DNA of 64,000 nucleotides, from positions 186,001 to 250,000 of the forward strand of contig CAJWUI010000002.1 of NCBI GenBank assembly GCA_913047695.1. Direction: 5' to 3'. Every line of letters starts with the position of its first letter. The stretch's first letter is position 1. This DNA comes from an uncultured Bacteroidota bacterium. Its GTDB lineage: Bacteria; Bacteroidota; Bacteroidia; Flavobacteriales; Flavobacteriaceae. The notes beneath the pieces are model-generated. The model was not told where the DNA came from. It did not search any database and saw only the letters and a list, made by a program, of their open reading frames with translations. The translations under genes and the position numbers were made by a program. Below, one piece after another: positions 35,533 through 44,864 of this stretch.

Positions 35533-36523
35533 AAATTATACTTTCTCGGTTCTTCTCTGTTTTATAACAATGTTATGTTGGGGTTCGTGGGCAAATACTC
35601 AAAAACTTTCTCCAAAATCTTGGCCTTTTACACTGTTTTATTGGGATTATGCCATAGGTGTTCTTTTATTTTCCTTATTCATAGGAATTTCATTTGGTAG
35701 TTTTGGGGAAAGTGGAAGACCATTAATTGAAGATTTAATGCAAGCTAATTTGGGATCTTATTTAAATGCTTTTCTAGGAGGAGTTATTTTTAATTTAGCA
35801 AATTTGATAATTGTTGCCGCAATTAGTATTTCGGGGATGTCTGTAGCTTTTCCAATTGGCATTGGTACTGCACTTATTTTAGGTGTTTTTGTTAATTATA
35901 TTTCAACTCCAATTGGAAATCCATATTATTTATTTTTGGGAGTATTTTTAATTGTTTTAGCAATTTTAATTGATGCGATTGCATATAAATTTCATTTGGG
36001 CGGTAAGAGTACATCATCATACAGAGGGATAGTAATTTCACTTATCGGAGGTATACTTATGGGATTGTTTTACAGGTTTGTTGCCTCATCAATGTCTTCT
36101 GATTTTAACAATCCTGTAACCGGTTTGTTTACACCATATAGTGCGTTATTAATTTTTTCTTTTGGAATCTTTATTTCAAACTTTATTTGGAATACATATT
36201 TTATGTACAAACCAATTGAGGGTGATCCAATAAAATTTAAAAATTTTATCTCAAACACAACTTTAAAAACTCATTTTATAGGAATACTCGGAGGTATCAT
36301 CTGGTGTGTTGGAATGTCATTAAGCTTAATTTCTAGTGAAAAAGCAGGTTATCCTATTTCTTATGGATTAGGCCAGGGTGCAACCATGGTGGCCGCAGCT
36401 TGGGGAGTTTTTGTATGGAAAGAATTTAAAGGGGCAAGTTTAAAAATTAACGTATTGATATCACTAGTGTTCCTTTTGTTTATCAGCGGTCTGGTCTTTA
36501 TTATAATATCAAGGTATAACTAG
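35519..36523 (+). CDS. GRP/RhaT-type sugar transporter (DMT superfamily)
   Basis: A 334-residue integral membrane protein with about ten hydrophobic helices. It has the motif CWGSWANTQKLS near the N terminus and GMSVAFPIGIGTALILG, seen in Bacteroidetes glucose/ribose uptake and rhamnose symporter relatives. IIWCVGMSLSLIS and GQGATMVAAAWGVFVWKEFKG close the second half. Overlap with ribokinase makes ribose the best substrate guess. Rhamnose or another pentose remains possible. Confidence 0.82.
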   Translation: MFIVENYTFSVLLCFITMLCWGSWANTQKLSPKSWPFTLFYWDYAIGVLLFSLFIGISFGSFGESGRPLIEDLMQANLGSYLNAFLGGVIFNLANLIIVAAISISGMSVAFPIGIGTALILGVFVNYISTPIGNPYYLFLGVFLIVLAILIDAIAYKFHLGGKSTSSYRGIVISLIGGILMGLFYRFVASSMSSDFNNPVTGLFTPYSALLIFSFGIFISNFIWNTYFMYKPIEGDPIKFKNFISNTTLKTHFIGILGGIIWCVGMSLSLISSEKAGYPISYGLGQGATMVAAAWGVFVWKEFKGASLKINVLISLVFLLFISGLVFIIISRYN

Positions 36524-36573
36524 TTAATAGTTAGGTTTTAAAGTTTGACTTTAATTAACATCATTTAAGCTCT

Positions 36574-36699
36574 CTATCTTTTTGAGGATTTGGTATTATT
36601 TCGATTTGACTGTGAGCTTTTACTTCCTTTCTTTCTTGTAACTCCGTAGGAGCCCATAAAAATTTTACCTCGTTTAGTTTTTTTATCACCCTTTCCCAT
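36574..36699 (-). CDS. 30S ribosomal protein THX
   Basis: A 41-residue, very basic protein starting MGKGDKKTKRGKI and continuing GSYGVTRKKG, the signature of bacteroidetal THX (bTHX), which binds the head of the small ribosomal subunit. It ends in a Ser/Asn/Lys-rich tail. It is too short for ordinary ORF thresholds but its start and stop are intact. It converges with the GRP transporter gene and lies 25 bp downstream of the small membrane protein gene on the same strand. Confidence 0.9.
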   Translation of the reverse strand: MGKGDKKTKRGKIFMGSYGVTRKKGSKSSQSNRNNTKSSKR

Positions 36700-36724
36700 T
36701 ATTTATTATTCTAAATTTTTAGAT

Positions 36725-36958
36725 TTAAAATATATCTGGGAATTGAACCCCTAGGACATATCCAAGAAGCAGTCCAAGTGCAAACATAATTAGTCCTTTA
36801 GCGCTAAAGAACCAACCAAAATTTTCTTCCCAAGAATCAGGTATAAAATTACCATCAGCATCTTCAGCTTTTCCAGTTCTAGTGAGATAACCCGCATAGA
36901 AGTACACTCCTGAAACAAGGATTACTATAAAAATAAGAGTTATTATAAATTCATTCAT
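36725..36958 (-). CDS. Small two-helix membrane protein of unknown function
   Basis: A 77-residue protein with one hydrophobic helix at about residues 3-24 and a second at about 52-70. Between them is an acidic loop with EDADGNFIPDSWEENFGW, which resembles a Ca-binding D-x-D/N-x turn. I do not recognise the family. It sits just upstream of THX on the same strand. A TAATTTTG box on the minus strand at 37008-37015 could be its promoter. Confidence 0.6.
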   Translation of the reverse strand: MNEFIITLIFIVILVSGVYFYAGYLTRTGKAEDADGNFIPDSWEENFGWFFSAKGLIMFALGLLLGYVLGVQFPDIF

Positions 36959-37050
36959 ATTACTGTTTTTCAGTAAGTTAACAAGAAAAAATTAGAAATC
37001 AAAATTTCAAAATTATACTTCCTTATAATTACATAAGACTAATAAAATAA

Positions 37051-40000
37051 TTAATCAGTTACAATCATTTCAATTTTATTATTTCTTAAAGTATCTAAAG
37101 TATTTGATAAGTCCTTAGTTTTGAGTTTTTCAAATTTTTTTGTTATTGAATTTAATCTGCCTTTTAAAACCTCATAAACTTCTACATAAGAATCAGCAGG
37201 TTTAAAATCAGATATTTGGACATTTGCAGCCAAGTATCTCAATTTTTCAACAAGCATTTTCTGATATCTAACACCATCTTGTCCAGTACCAGTTATTTTT
37301 AATTGAATAAGTTGTTTTTCAATTTCTAAAAATTGATTTTCAAGCCTATCCACCATTTGTACAAATTCCTTTTTGGAACTAGAGTTATTTAACATAGCTT
37401 TTAAATCAAGTAACTGTCTCCTAATAACCTCGATTGAGTTGATATGAGAGATTGTAGTGTTCAAATCTGCATAGATTTTGGTGACTAGCTCATTTTGAAG
37501 ATCGATATCATCTAATGTTCCTTCTGAGTTAGGGTCTTTCATAACTTTTAAAGTTTTGGTCATTGAATTTTCACCTGATTTTAAAGTTATATTGTATGTT
37601 CCAGGTGGAGACATTATAGAAAAACTATAAAGACTTTGGTCTGCTCTTTCTTTATTTTTATCAAGAGTAAACCAATCGGCGTATAATGGTTTTGTTCTAA
37701 AGACAATATTGCTCGTTTCCTCATTAGAAAAGTCCCACCAAAGTCTATTAATTCCTTTTTTTGCTTTTTCTTTTATGGTTTTAACAGGTTCATTTTTATG
37801 ATTTGTAATTATAATCTCTATGTCTTTTTCTCCGTTAGACCAATAGTTAATCGACGCCCCTTTGGGTGGGTCTTGCCCCGTTGAAGCCTCTTTAAGCATT
37901 TGAAGACTATTTGTAACATTGTGAAATCTATATGCGGGTTTGATATCAAAAAGATGGGCTTCTTTTTTTGTTATATTTTGATCTAGTTGTTGAAGTGGAG
38001 ACAGGTCATCTAAGATCCAAATTCCTCTTCCGTATGTTCCAACAACAAGGTCATTGAAGTGCTCTTGAACGTCAATCCAATACATAGGGCTTGGAGGCAA
38101 GTTTGACATTAAACTTTGCCAATTCTCGCCATCGTCATTTGAAAAGTATAATGCATTTTCAGTACCTAGGTAAAGTAAACCTTCTTTGACAGGATCTTCT
38201 TTGATATTTCTAGTGTAACTTAAATTACCAGGCTTAATACCATTAGTTATTTTCTCCCACGATTTACCGTAATTCTCTGTTTTGTAAACATAGGGTTTAA
38301 AATCTCCAACCTGATGAAACTCCATTGTTAAATAGGCTTTTGCAGGATTCCATTTAGATGCCTCAATATTTCTTACAACACCAAGCTTTGGAAGTTTAGG
38401 AATATTTTTCGTGACATTTTTCCAAGTTTTCCCATTGTCTTGACTTACATGTACTAAACCGTCATTAGTTCCCGCCCAAAAGACTCCTTGTTTTACAGGT
38501 GATTCTTCAAAAGCGTATATCACATTCGCATATTCTACCGCAATATTATCTCCTGTTAATCCGCCTGAGAACCCCTGCATTTTTTTATCATTCATTGTTA
38601 AGTCAGGACTAATTATTTCCCACGATTGACCGTCATTTGTTGTCTTATGTACATGTTGGCTTGTAACAAAAACAGTTTTGTTATCATGAGGGGAAATTAA
38701 AAGTGGGAATGTCCATTGAAATCTATATTTAAGGAGTGATGCATAACTTCCAGCAGCATACTCTGGCCAAACTTCAAGCTGCCTATATTGTTTTGTTTTT
38801 TCATTGTATCTAGTCACTATACCTCCAAGGGAACCTGAACCAGATGCACTTGACCAGACAATGTCAGGATTTTTAGGATCAGGAGTTGCAAAACCACTTT
38901 CTCCTCCACCAACTTCTCTCCATAAACCTGATTGTATCATTCCTGAGTGCCACCAATTTTCCATATTTGATCTACTAGGTCCTTTCATAGAAGGTCCATC
39001 TTGTCTGTTAGTTAGTAAGTTATAGGGAATGCTATTATCTGTTGTAACATGGTATAATTGAGCTACGGGGAGAAAAGTTTTCAACCAGGATTTTCCTCTG
39101 TTTTGCGAGATTGATATTCCACCGTCACCTGCTACAGCCATTCGGTTTCCATCAAATGGATCGATCCACATTTCGTGATGATCCCAATTTGGAGATGCCA
39201 ATTGAGGTCCATTTTTGTCTACATATTCTTCTTCTTCATTCCCATCACCTTTTAATGCTTTTGTAACTGAAACCCCCCCATCAATACTTGAGAAAAAGTC
39301 ACTTGTCATAAAGTATATCTCATTTGGATTATCTGTAGAGGCTGCGGTTCTTGTGTAGTATGCCTGTCTTCCCCCTAAGTTTCTGTTTGAGTTGACAAGT
39401 TTAAATGTTTTACCATTATCATCTGATCTCCATAGTTCTCCCGATTCGGTTTCCTTTCCATTATAAGGCACACCGTCTCCTGTTTCAATCAGTGCATAGA
39501 GCCTATCAGGATCTGCAGGAGTCATTGCGAGAGCAATTTTACCAACATCTTTCTTGGGTAATCCGTTTCCTTTTAGTTTAGTCCAATTAACACCCCCATC
39601 TACAGATTTAAATATTCCACTTCCTGGACCTCCACTAATTCTTCTCCATGTTTTTAAATCCAGTTGCCATGCTCCGGCAAATAATATTCTAGAATTATCA
39701 GGATCCATAACCATATCGGAGATACCAGTATTACTGTCAATAAAAAGAACATGTTTCCATGATTCCCCACCATTTTCACTCATAAAAACACCTCTTTCTT
39801 TTTGAGGTGAGTAAGCATGTCCTAAAGATCCAACATAAATTAAATCTCTATTTTTTGGATGAACAATGATTCTGCTAATTCTCCCTGTCTTTTCAAGGCC
39901 CAAGTGTTTCCAAGTTTCACCTCCATCCTCAGATTTATAAACTCCATTACCAATAGATACATTAGATCTAATTGAACTTTCACCAGTACCCACATAAATA

Positions 40001-40302
40001 GTCATTGGGTCAGAAGGAGCAACTGAGATCGCACCGATAGAATGCACCTCCTGATTATCAAAAATAGGACTCCAATTTAGCCCTCCATCAATTGTTTTCC
40101 AAACTCCTCCAGAGGCTGCCCCAACATAATATGTCATTGGATCATTTGGAATTCCAGCTACTGTTGTAACACGATTTCCAATTGGACCTACGTGCCTGAA
40201 TTCCATTTCCATGATTAAATTATTGCTTAATGTTTGTGCATATGACAGATTCGAGCATAATAAAAAAATAATTAAGGTCAATAAATTACAAAGTGTTTTC
40301 AT
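37051..40302 (-). CDS. Exported VPS10/sortilin-like BNR-repeat beta-propeller protein
   Basis: A 1083-residue protein with a signal peptide cut near SYAQ. It has many BNR/sialidase-like Asp-box repeats such as SEDGGETWKHLG, SVDGGVNWTKL, SQNRGKSWLKT and SQDNGKTWKN, forming one or two propellers up to about residue 740. A beta-sandwich-like segment and a C-terminal helical region follow. Relatives are annotated as glycosyl hydrolases or VPS10 proteins, but no sialidase Arg triad can be picked out, so it may only bind. There is no type IX secretion tail. Confidence 0.75.
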   Translation of the reverse strand: MKTLCNLLTLIIFLLCSNLSYAQTLSNNLIMEMEFRHVGPIGNRVTTVAGIPNDPMTYYVGAASGGVWKTIDGGLNWSPIFDNQEVHSIGAISVAPSDPMTIYVGTGESSIRSNVSIGNGVYKSEDGGETWKHLGLEKTGRISRIIVHPKNRDLIYVGSLGHAYSPQKERGVFMSENGGESWKHVLFIDSNTGISDMVMDPDNSRILFAGAWQLDLKTWRRISGGPGSGIFKSVDGGVNWTKLKGNGLPKKDVGKIALAMTPADPDRLYALIETGDGVPYNGKETESGELWRSDDNGKTFKLVNSNRNLGGRQAYYTRTAASTDNPNEIYFMTSDFFSSIDGGVSVTKALKGDGNEEEEYVDKNGPQLASPNWDHHEMWIDPFDGNRMAVAGDGGISISQNRGKSWLKTFLPVAQLYHVTTDNSIPYNLLTNRQDGPSMKGPSRSNMENWWHSGMIQSGLWREVGGGESGFATPDPKNPDIVWSSASGSGSLGGIVTRYNEKTKQYRQLEVWPEYAAGSYASLLKYRFQWTFPLLISPHDNKTVFVTSQHVHKTTNDGQSWEIISPDLTMNDKKMQGFSGGLTGDNIAVEYANVIYAFEESPVKQGVFWAGTNDGLVHVSQDNGKTWKNVTKNIPKLPKLGVVRNIEASKWNPAKAYLTMEFHQVGDFKPYVYKTENYGKSWEKITNGIKPGNLSYTRNIKEDPVKEGLLYLGTENALYFSNDDGENWQSLMSNLPPSPMYWIDVQEHFNDLVVGTYGRGIWILDDLSPLQQLDQNITKKEAHLFDIKPAYRFHNVTNSLQMLKEASTGQDPPKGASINYWSNGEKDIEIIITNHKNEPVKTIKEKAKKGINRLWWDFSNEETSNIVFRTKPLYADWFTLDKNKERADQSLYSFSIMSPPGTYNITLKSGENSMTKTLKVMKDPNSEGTLDDIDLQNELVTKIYADLNTTISHINSIEVIRRQLLDLKAMLNNSSSKKEFVQMVDRLENQFLEIEKQLIQLKITGTGQDGVRYQKMLVEKLRYLAANVQISDFKPADSYVEVYEVLKGRLNSITKKFEKLKTKDLSNTLDTLRNNKIEMIVTD

Positions 40303-40427
40303 TATTAAGTATTTGTTGATTATAGTACAACTTCGTTTGTAGTAATTATTATAGTTAAAATAATAAATTTCAAATTAATATTCAGCAAACTGATTATTTT
40401 TAGGGATATATAAAATTAGATTTATAT

Positions 40428-40435
40428 TAAATTTG
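40428..40435 (+). promoter_or_regulatory. Candidate -7 box abutting the DUF2961 start codon
   Basis: TAAATTTG matches TAnnTTTG exactly and ends five bases before the ATG at 40441, which would give an almost leaderless transcript. No good TTTG element lies 17-23 bp upstream, so support is weak. Confidence 0.3.
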
Positions 40436-40440
40436 ATCTT

Positions 40441-42129
40441 ATGATTACAGGAAAAAAAATTCTTCTTATTCTATTTTTTCTGCCAATTTGTTTTTTTGGG
40501 CAAGTTAAAATTACCTATCCACAGCTCATAGATAGAATGATTGATCTAGAGCAACTTGCTATTTCACCAACTGAAGGAGAATATTCAGGTAATTTTTCTA
40601 GCTACGATAGGAACTCAAAATACGACTCTATATCAAAGACATATAAAAATTGGGATGCAAATGCAGACGGAACAGGCTTTGTTAGAAAAGAGAATGATAA
40701 TATAGTTGTATTTGAAAAAGATGGGCCAGGTGTAATATGGAGATTTTGGAGTGCTTTAGCTTTATCAGGGAAAATAAAAATCTATGTTGATCATGGGGCT
40801 CAGCCAATAATTGATCAACCATTTTCAGATTTTTTTGAACTATTAGATGAAAAAGGAGTAGAATTACCCGTAAGTCTTCCTGGTCTTCCATCTGTTAATC
40901 TACCTGAACTAATGAGTACATTGTCAAGAGGGCGTAATCGTTTTATACCTATTCCATTCAAAAAGCATTGTAAGATAGTACTTGAAAAAGGCTGGGGAAT
41001 GTATTATCATATAACTTACTCTAAATTTCCAAAAGAAAAATTTGAATTACCAAATTTTAAAGGCTCATTTTCTAAGGAAGATTTAATTGCACTTGCAGAA
41101 ACAGATCGAAAATTATACAACAGAGGTTTCACAAGAAAAAAATACGAAAATGAAAAAATTTTAAATTTTGATATAAAAAATTTGTCAAACTCCAATAATT
41201 GGGAGACTAATCTTGAAGGTTCTGGTGCAATTAACCATTTCAATATAGGTTTTGACAAAAATGAATATCCTTCAGCTCAGAGCAGGAAAAAGATGCTGGA
41301 AGATTTATGGATTCAGATTAAATGGGACGATGATAATGCCTACTCTGTTTCTGTTCCATTTGGTATGTTTTTTGGAACTTTCCCTGACTTTTATCCAAAT
41401 AGAACCTTGCCAGTCGGTGCATTATCTGAAAAATTTTATTCAAACTGGTATATGCCCTTTTCAAATGGAGCCAATTTTAAAATTTTAAATAAAGGTGAGA
41501 ACAAACATGACGTTAAAATCTCAATAGCTGTTATTCCACTAAAAGAAACAAAAAATTTGTTGAGGTTTCATGCGAAATTGCATAAAGGTAAATTCAAAGA
41601 AAAAATTAATGATAATGGAAGGGATATAGATTGGCCAATACTAATAACTAATGGCAAAGGCCGATATTGTGGCATGACACTTCACATTCAAAATGAATGG
41701 GAGGAACCAAAAAACGAGGCTGTAAATTGGTGGTATGGTAAATTTAATACAAGAAATATTTGGTGGTGGTGGGGAGAAGGAGATGAAAAATTTTATGTAG
41801 ACGGAGAAAAGTTTCCATCTACATATGGAACTGGTTCTGAGGATTATATTGGCTATGCATGGTCAGCAGAGCCAGCATTTGCATTATTTGACCACGGATT
41901 TGCTAGTCAGCCCTTCACAGCTATTGATGGTAATGGGCACACAATAGTAAGTCGCTTTCATATAGGGGATAACATACCATTCCAAAAATCATTTACTGGA
42001 GTTATTGAAAAATATAAAGCAGATAAGTGGGGTGATAAAGAACAAAACTGTTCTTATTGCCCCAATATTTGTTTGTATCAAGCTGTTGCTTTCTGGTATT
42101 TAATGCCAGGTCAAACAGATAAATATTGA
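40441..42129 (+). CDS. Exported DUF2961 (GH172-like) protein
   Basis: A 562-residue protein with a signal peptide cut near FFGQ. DUF2961 landmarks are GPGVIWRFWSA near residue 95, IKIYVDHG, GRYCGMTLHIQNEW, WWWGEGDEKFYVDGE and STYGTGSEDYIGYAWS. In the GH172 family these regions carry the catalytic Glu residues; members act on D-arabinofuranose or D-fructofuranose linkages. Which substrate applies here is unknown. It is separated from the divergent VPS10-like gene by 138 bp. Confidence 0.8.
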   Translation: MITGKKILLILFFLPICFFGQVKITYPQLIDRMIDLEQLAISPTEGEYSGNFSSYDRNSKYDSISKTYKNWDANADGTGFVRKENDNIVVFEKDGPGVIWRFWSALALSGKIKIYVDHGAQPIIDQPFSDFFELLDEKGVELPVSLPGLPSVNLPELMSTLSRGRNRFIPIPFKKHCKIVLEKGWGMYYHITYSKFPKEKFELPNFKGSFSKEDLIALAETDRKLYNRGFTRKKYENEKILNFDIKNLSNSNNWETNLEGSGAINHFNIGFDKNEYPSAQSRKKMLEDLWIQIKWDDDNAYSVSVPFGMFFGTFPDFYPNRTLPVGALSEKFYSNWYMPFSNGANFKILNKGENKHDVKISIAVIPLKETKNLLRFHAKLHKGKFKEKINDNGRDIDWPILITNGKGRYCGMTLHIQNEWEEPKNEAVNWWYGKFNTRNIWWWWGEGDEKFYVDGEKFPSTYGTGSEDYIGYAWSAEPAFALFDHGFASQPFTAIDGNGHTIVSRFHIGDNIPFQKSFTGVIEKYKADKWGDKEQNCSYCPNICLYQAVAFWYLMPGQTDKY

Positions 42130-42183
42130 CCTTTTTATTTATAATAACTACAATTTGAATTAATTATCGGTACCATAAACCAA

Positions 42184-43644
42184 ATGATTAAAATCAACCC
42201 ATTACTTAGTTTAATATCTTTTTTTTTATTTTCCACTGCATTCTCACAAGAAATAACCGGTAATATTTATTATGATAAATCACCACTACCAGATGTGAAT
42301 ATCAAAATTGAAGGTACTCAAATAGGCACAAAAAGTAACAAAAATGGAGAATTCAAAATTTCAGTCAGAAAAGGAGATATCTTAATTTTTACCTATGTAG
42401 GAATGAAAACAGAGAGATTAAAAATTAAAGATTTTAATGATTTAAAAATTAGTATGCAAGTCAGTGTGAGTGAGCTTGAAGGGATTGAATTAAAAGGAGT
42501 AAATAAACAAATGATTGAATCCAGAAAAATTATAACTAGGTTTGGCGAGATTGATATGGACAAAGTGGGGTATACATCATATGGATATACAGGAGAAGAA
42601 ATTCAAAGTTTTTCATCTCTTGGAATTGCAGAAGCTTTAGTAGGTAGGGTCCCTAACTTACAATTAACAAATCAAGGTGTTATTTTAAGATCAAGGGATT
42701 TTAGGAAACAAAATTATGCCCTGTGGGATGTGGACGGAGTTTTGTATGATCGTTTTCCTCCTTATTTTGATCCCGCAACTGTAAAAAGTGTTTTTGTTAT
42801 ACCCTCCACAATTTCAAATCTTCGGTATGGTTCAAGGGCAGCAGGTGGTGTAATTATAGTAAATACATATAAATATTATAAAAATAATATTTCATTGAAA
42901 CAGCTTGAATACTTTATTCAAAGTGATGAAAATGATTTACCTCAAAATGAAGCAGGATTGGCTAAAATCATCAAACAGTACTCATCAGATATTGAGGAGC
43001 TAAGGGTAATATCATTTAAGTATTGCCAACAAAATAATAAACTTTTTAACTTAAGATTGAATAGATATATTTTATCTAAAAAACCATATGATATTAAATC
43101 ATATAGAAACTTAGCTGAGACCTTAATTACTCAAAAAAAATATATAAATGCGTGGAACAACCTTTCGAAGTATTTAAAATTGAAAGAAAATAAAATTAAC
43201 AGTGTGGAATCGCAAATAATTTTAAACGATATGGAGCGTCTTTTTCACAGTTATGGAATAAGAAAAATTAATGAAAATTTTAAAACATCAAAAAACCCTT
43301 TAGAGAATTTTAAGAACCAAGTTAGAATAATATTGGAATGGAATGTTCCAAGTGAAAGTTTGGAATTAGAAATAGTTAATCCAAAAAAACAAAGTATAAA
43401 ATTTCCATTGGGAAATGATTCAAATAAAAATTCATCAATCACTGAGTTATTTATTAATGGTAATTTATTTGGAGAGTGGAAATTCAATTTATCAACTAGT
43501 AAAAAAATTATTTTTAAAGGTAATTTGAAAGTAACTGTATATAAAGATTGGTTGTCTACAAAAAAAGAGAAACCTGAAAAAAAATTATTTTTATTTAATG
43601 AAACTAAAAAAGGAAACTATAAATTATTTAATATAAATCTATAG
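42184..43644 (+). CDS. CarboxypepD-reg plus TonB-plug protein without beta-barrel
   Basis: A 486-residue protein with a signal peptide (cut near FSQE). Residues about 20-100 are a CarboxypepD-reg-like domain (GTKSNKNGEFKISV, DILIFTYVGMKTE). Residues about 140-225 are a plug-like domain ending in RYGSRAAGGVIIVNTYK. The remaining about 260 residues are helical, with TPR-like spacing, and contain none of the long alternating strands of an outer-membrane barrel. It is therefore not a transporter in its present form. The start and stop are intact, so this may be a designed soluble plug rather than a broken SusC. Confidence 0.65.
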   Translation: MIKINPLLSLISFFLFSTAFSQEITGNIYYDKSPLPDVNIKIEGTQIGTKSNKNGEFKISVRKGDILIFTYVGMKTERLKIKDFNDLKISMQVSVSELEGIELKGVNKQMIESRKIITRFGEIDMDKVGYTSYGYTGEEIQSFSSLGIAEALVGRVPNLQLTNQGVILRSRDFRKQNYALWDVDGVLYDRFPPYFDPATVKSVFVIPSTISNLRYGSRAAGGVIIVNTYKYYKNNISLKQLEYFIQSDENDLPQNEAGLAKIIKQYSSDIEELRVISFKYCQQNNKLFNLRLNRYILSKKPYDIKSYRNLAETLITQKKYINAWNNLSKYLKLKENKINSVESQIILNDMERLFHSYGIRKINENFKTSKNPLENFKNQVRIILEWNVPSESLELEIVNPKKQSIKFPLGNDSNKNSSITELFINGNLFGEWKFNLSTSKKIIFKGNLKVTVYKDWLSTKKEKPEKKLFLFNETKKGNYKLFNINL

Positions 43645-43720
43645 TGGCTTTATCTACTTTTTTAAATTATTTTCATAAAACTCTTTGAGATATTTAACCT
43701 AGTAAAATTTCACTTTATTT

Positions 43721-43728
43721 TATATTTG
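43721..43728 (+). promoter_or_regulatory. Candidate -7 box of the InlB-repeat/LRR lipoprotein
   Basis: TATATTTG matches TAnnTTTG and lies 26 bp upstream of the ATG at 43755. A TTTG at 43684-43687 is too far away to serve as the -33 element, so only the -7 part is supported. Confidence 0.35.
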
Positions 43729-43754
43729 TGAAACTAAACTAAAGCTAGCTAATT

Positions 43755-44750
43755 ATGAATTTAAAGAGTGTATTTCCATTTTTATTTCTATTCGCGTTAA
43801 TATCTTGTAGTGAAAGCTCAGATGAAGAATCCTCAAACACTACAGATTCAGTGACGTACTCAGTTGAAATCTCAGCAGCTAGTGGAGGCACAGTAGATAA
43901 TTCGGGGGGCTCGTTTGATTCGGGCTCAAAGCTAACAGTCACAGCAATACCAAACTCGGGGTATGCCTTTATCAATTGGTCAGACGATACAACTGATAAC
44001 CCTAAAGAGTTGAATATTAATTCAAATCTTACCCTAACAGCTAACTTTGAAGAAGCATTTACAGTTTCAACTGAGTTTGCCGAATTATACAATTCAATAG
44101 ATGGACTATCTACTGTTGGAGATAACCAAATTCTAAAATCAGGATTAGAGTCAGTAAGAGAGCTAGATTTATCAGATCCCACAGGTGGAAGTACTATAGG
44201 CTTTTTAGATGATTTGTCAGGAATTGAAAACTTTACTAATCTTAGAAGGCTTACGATTGATAGGCAATCCCTTAGAAACATAGATCTGTCTAAGAACACC
44301 AAACTCGAATACATCCATATATGGAATAACAAACTAATTTCAATTAATTTAGATGGGCTAGAAAACCTTGAAACATTAGAATTAAACGGCAATAAACTTG
44401 AATCAATAGATTTGTCCGATAGTCCATACATAACGCATTTAAGACTTGCTCAAAACTTTTTTTCATCATATGATCTCTCATCAACACCTAGAGTTGACTA
44501 TTTGGTTTTAAAAAGCAACCCTTTAACTCAAATTTCAAGTTTAAATGACTTAACGCTTTTGAAAAATTTGTTTATTGGAAATACTAATTTATCGAGCCTT
44601 GATGTTTCCCAACTACCCTCTCTTGAATTTGTTGAGGTACCCAATACAAATCTCCTTAATTGTATTCAAGTTTCGCAAAATCAGCTCGATAATCTTGTTT
44701 CAACTTGGAGATATGACGAAGGGCAAGGATTTTCAACAAGTTGTGACTAG
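43755..44750 (+). CDS. InlB-type B-repeat plus leucine-rich-repeat lipoprotein
   Basis: A 331-residue protein with a lipobox (LISCSES) followed by an acidic Ser-rich linker. Residues about 37-100 form a divergent InlB B-repeat (GGTVDNSGGSFDSGS, AIPNSGYAFINWSDD, LTANFEE). From about 135 to 310 come LRRs with periodic Leu/Ile (LRRLTIDRQSLRNIDLS, LETLELNGNKLESIDLS). It is probably surface-exposed and binding. The metalloprotease at 58181 carries the same B-repeat module. Confidence 0.8.
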   Translation: MNLKSVFPFLFLFALISCSESSDEESSNTTDSVTYSVEISAASGGTVDNSGGSFDSGSKLTVTAIPNSGYAFINWSDDTTDNPKELNINSNLTLTANFEEAFTVSTEFAELYNSIDGLSTVGDNQILKSGLESVRELDLSDPTGGSTIGFLDDLSGIENFTNLRRLTIDRQSLRNIDLSKNTKLEYIHIWNNKLISINLDGLENLETLELNGNKLESIDLSDSPYITHLRLAQNFFSSYDLSSTPRVDYLVLKSNPLTQISSLNDLTLLKNLFIGNTNLSSLDVSQLPSLEFVEVPNTNLLNCIQVSQNQLDNLVSTWRYDEGQGFSTSCD

Positions 44751-44864
44751 ATATTAAAAGATAATTATTCTGCTGGAATAGCCCTTTCAACTGGCCGAAT
44801 GTCTTTGTATCCATTTTCCATTTTATTCATTTTCTATGTCAAGTTAGATTATTTCGGGGTTGAT

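Noticed and set aside
36538-36554. TTAAAG-TTTGA-CTTTAA repeat between the transporter and THX
   Set aside because: Could be a bidirectional terminator, but only six pairs, five of them A-T; too weak to annotate.
39554-39805. Pro-rich plus-strand ORF inside the BNR propeller gene
   Set aside because: Antisense shadow of repeated Gly/Asp-rich Asp-box codons.
43745-44431. 228-residue minus-strand ORF opposite the InlB/LRR lipoprotein
   Set aside because: Antisense of a gene with clear lipobox and repeat domains; the Ser/Leu-rich translation is a by-product of the plus-strand codons.
44765-44830. Minus-strand ORF of 21 codons reading KDIRPVERAIPAE at its end
   Set aside because: Protein-like, but very short, in a 114-bp gap, with no recognisable family or promoter. 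It may be a remnant; not called as a gene.
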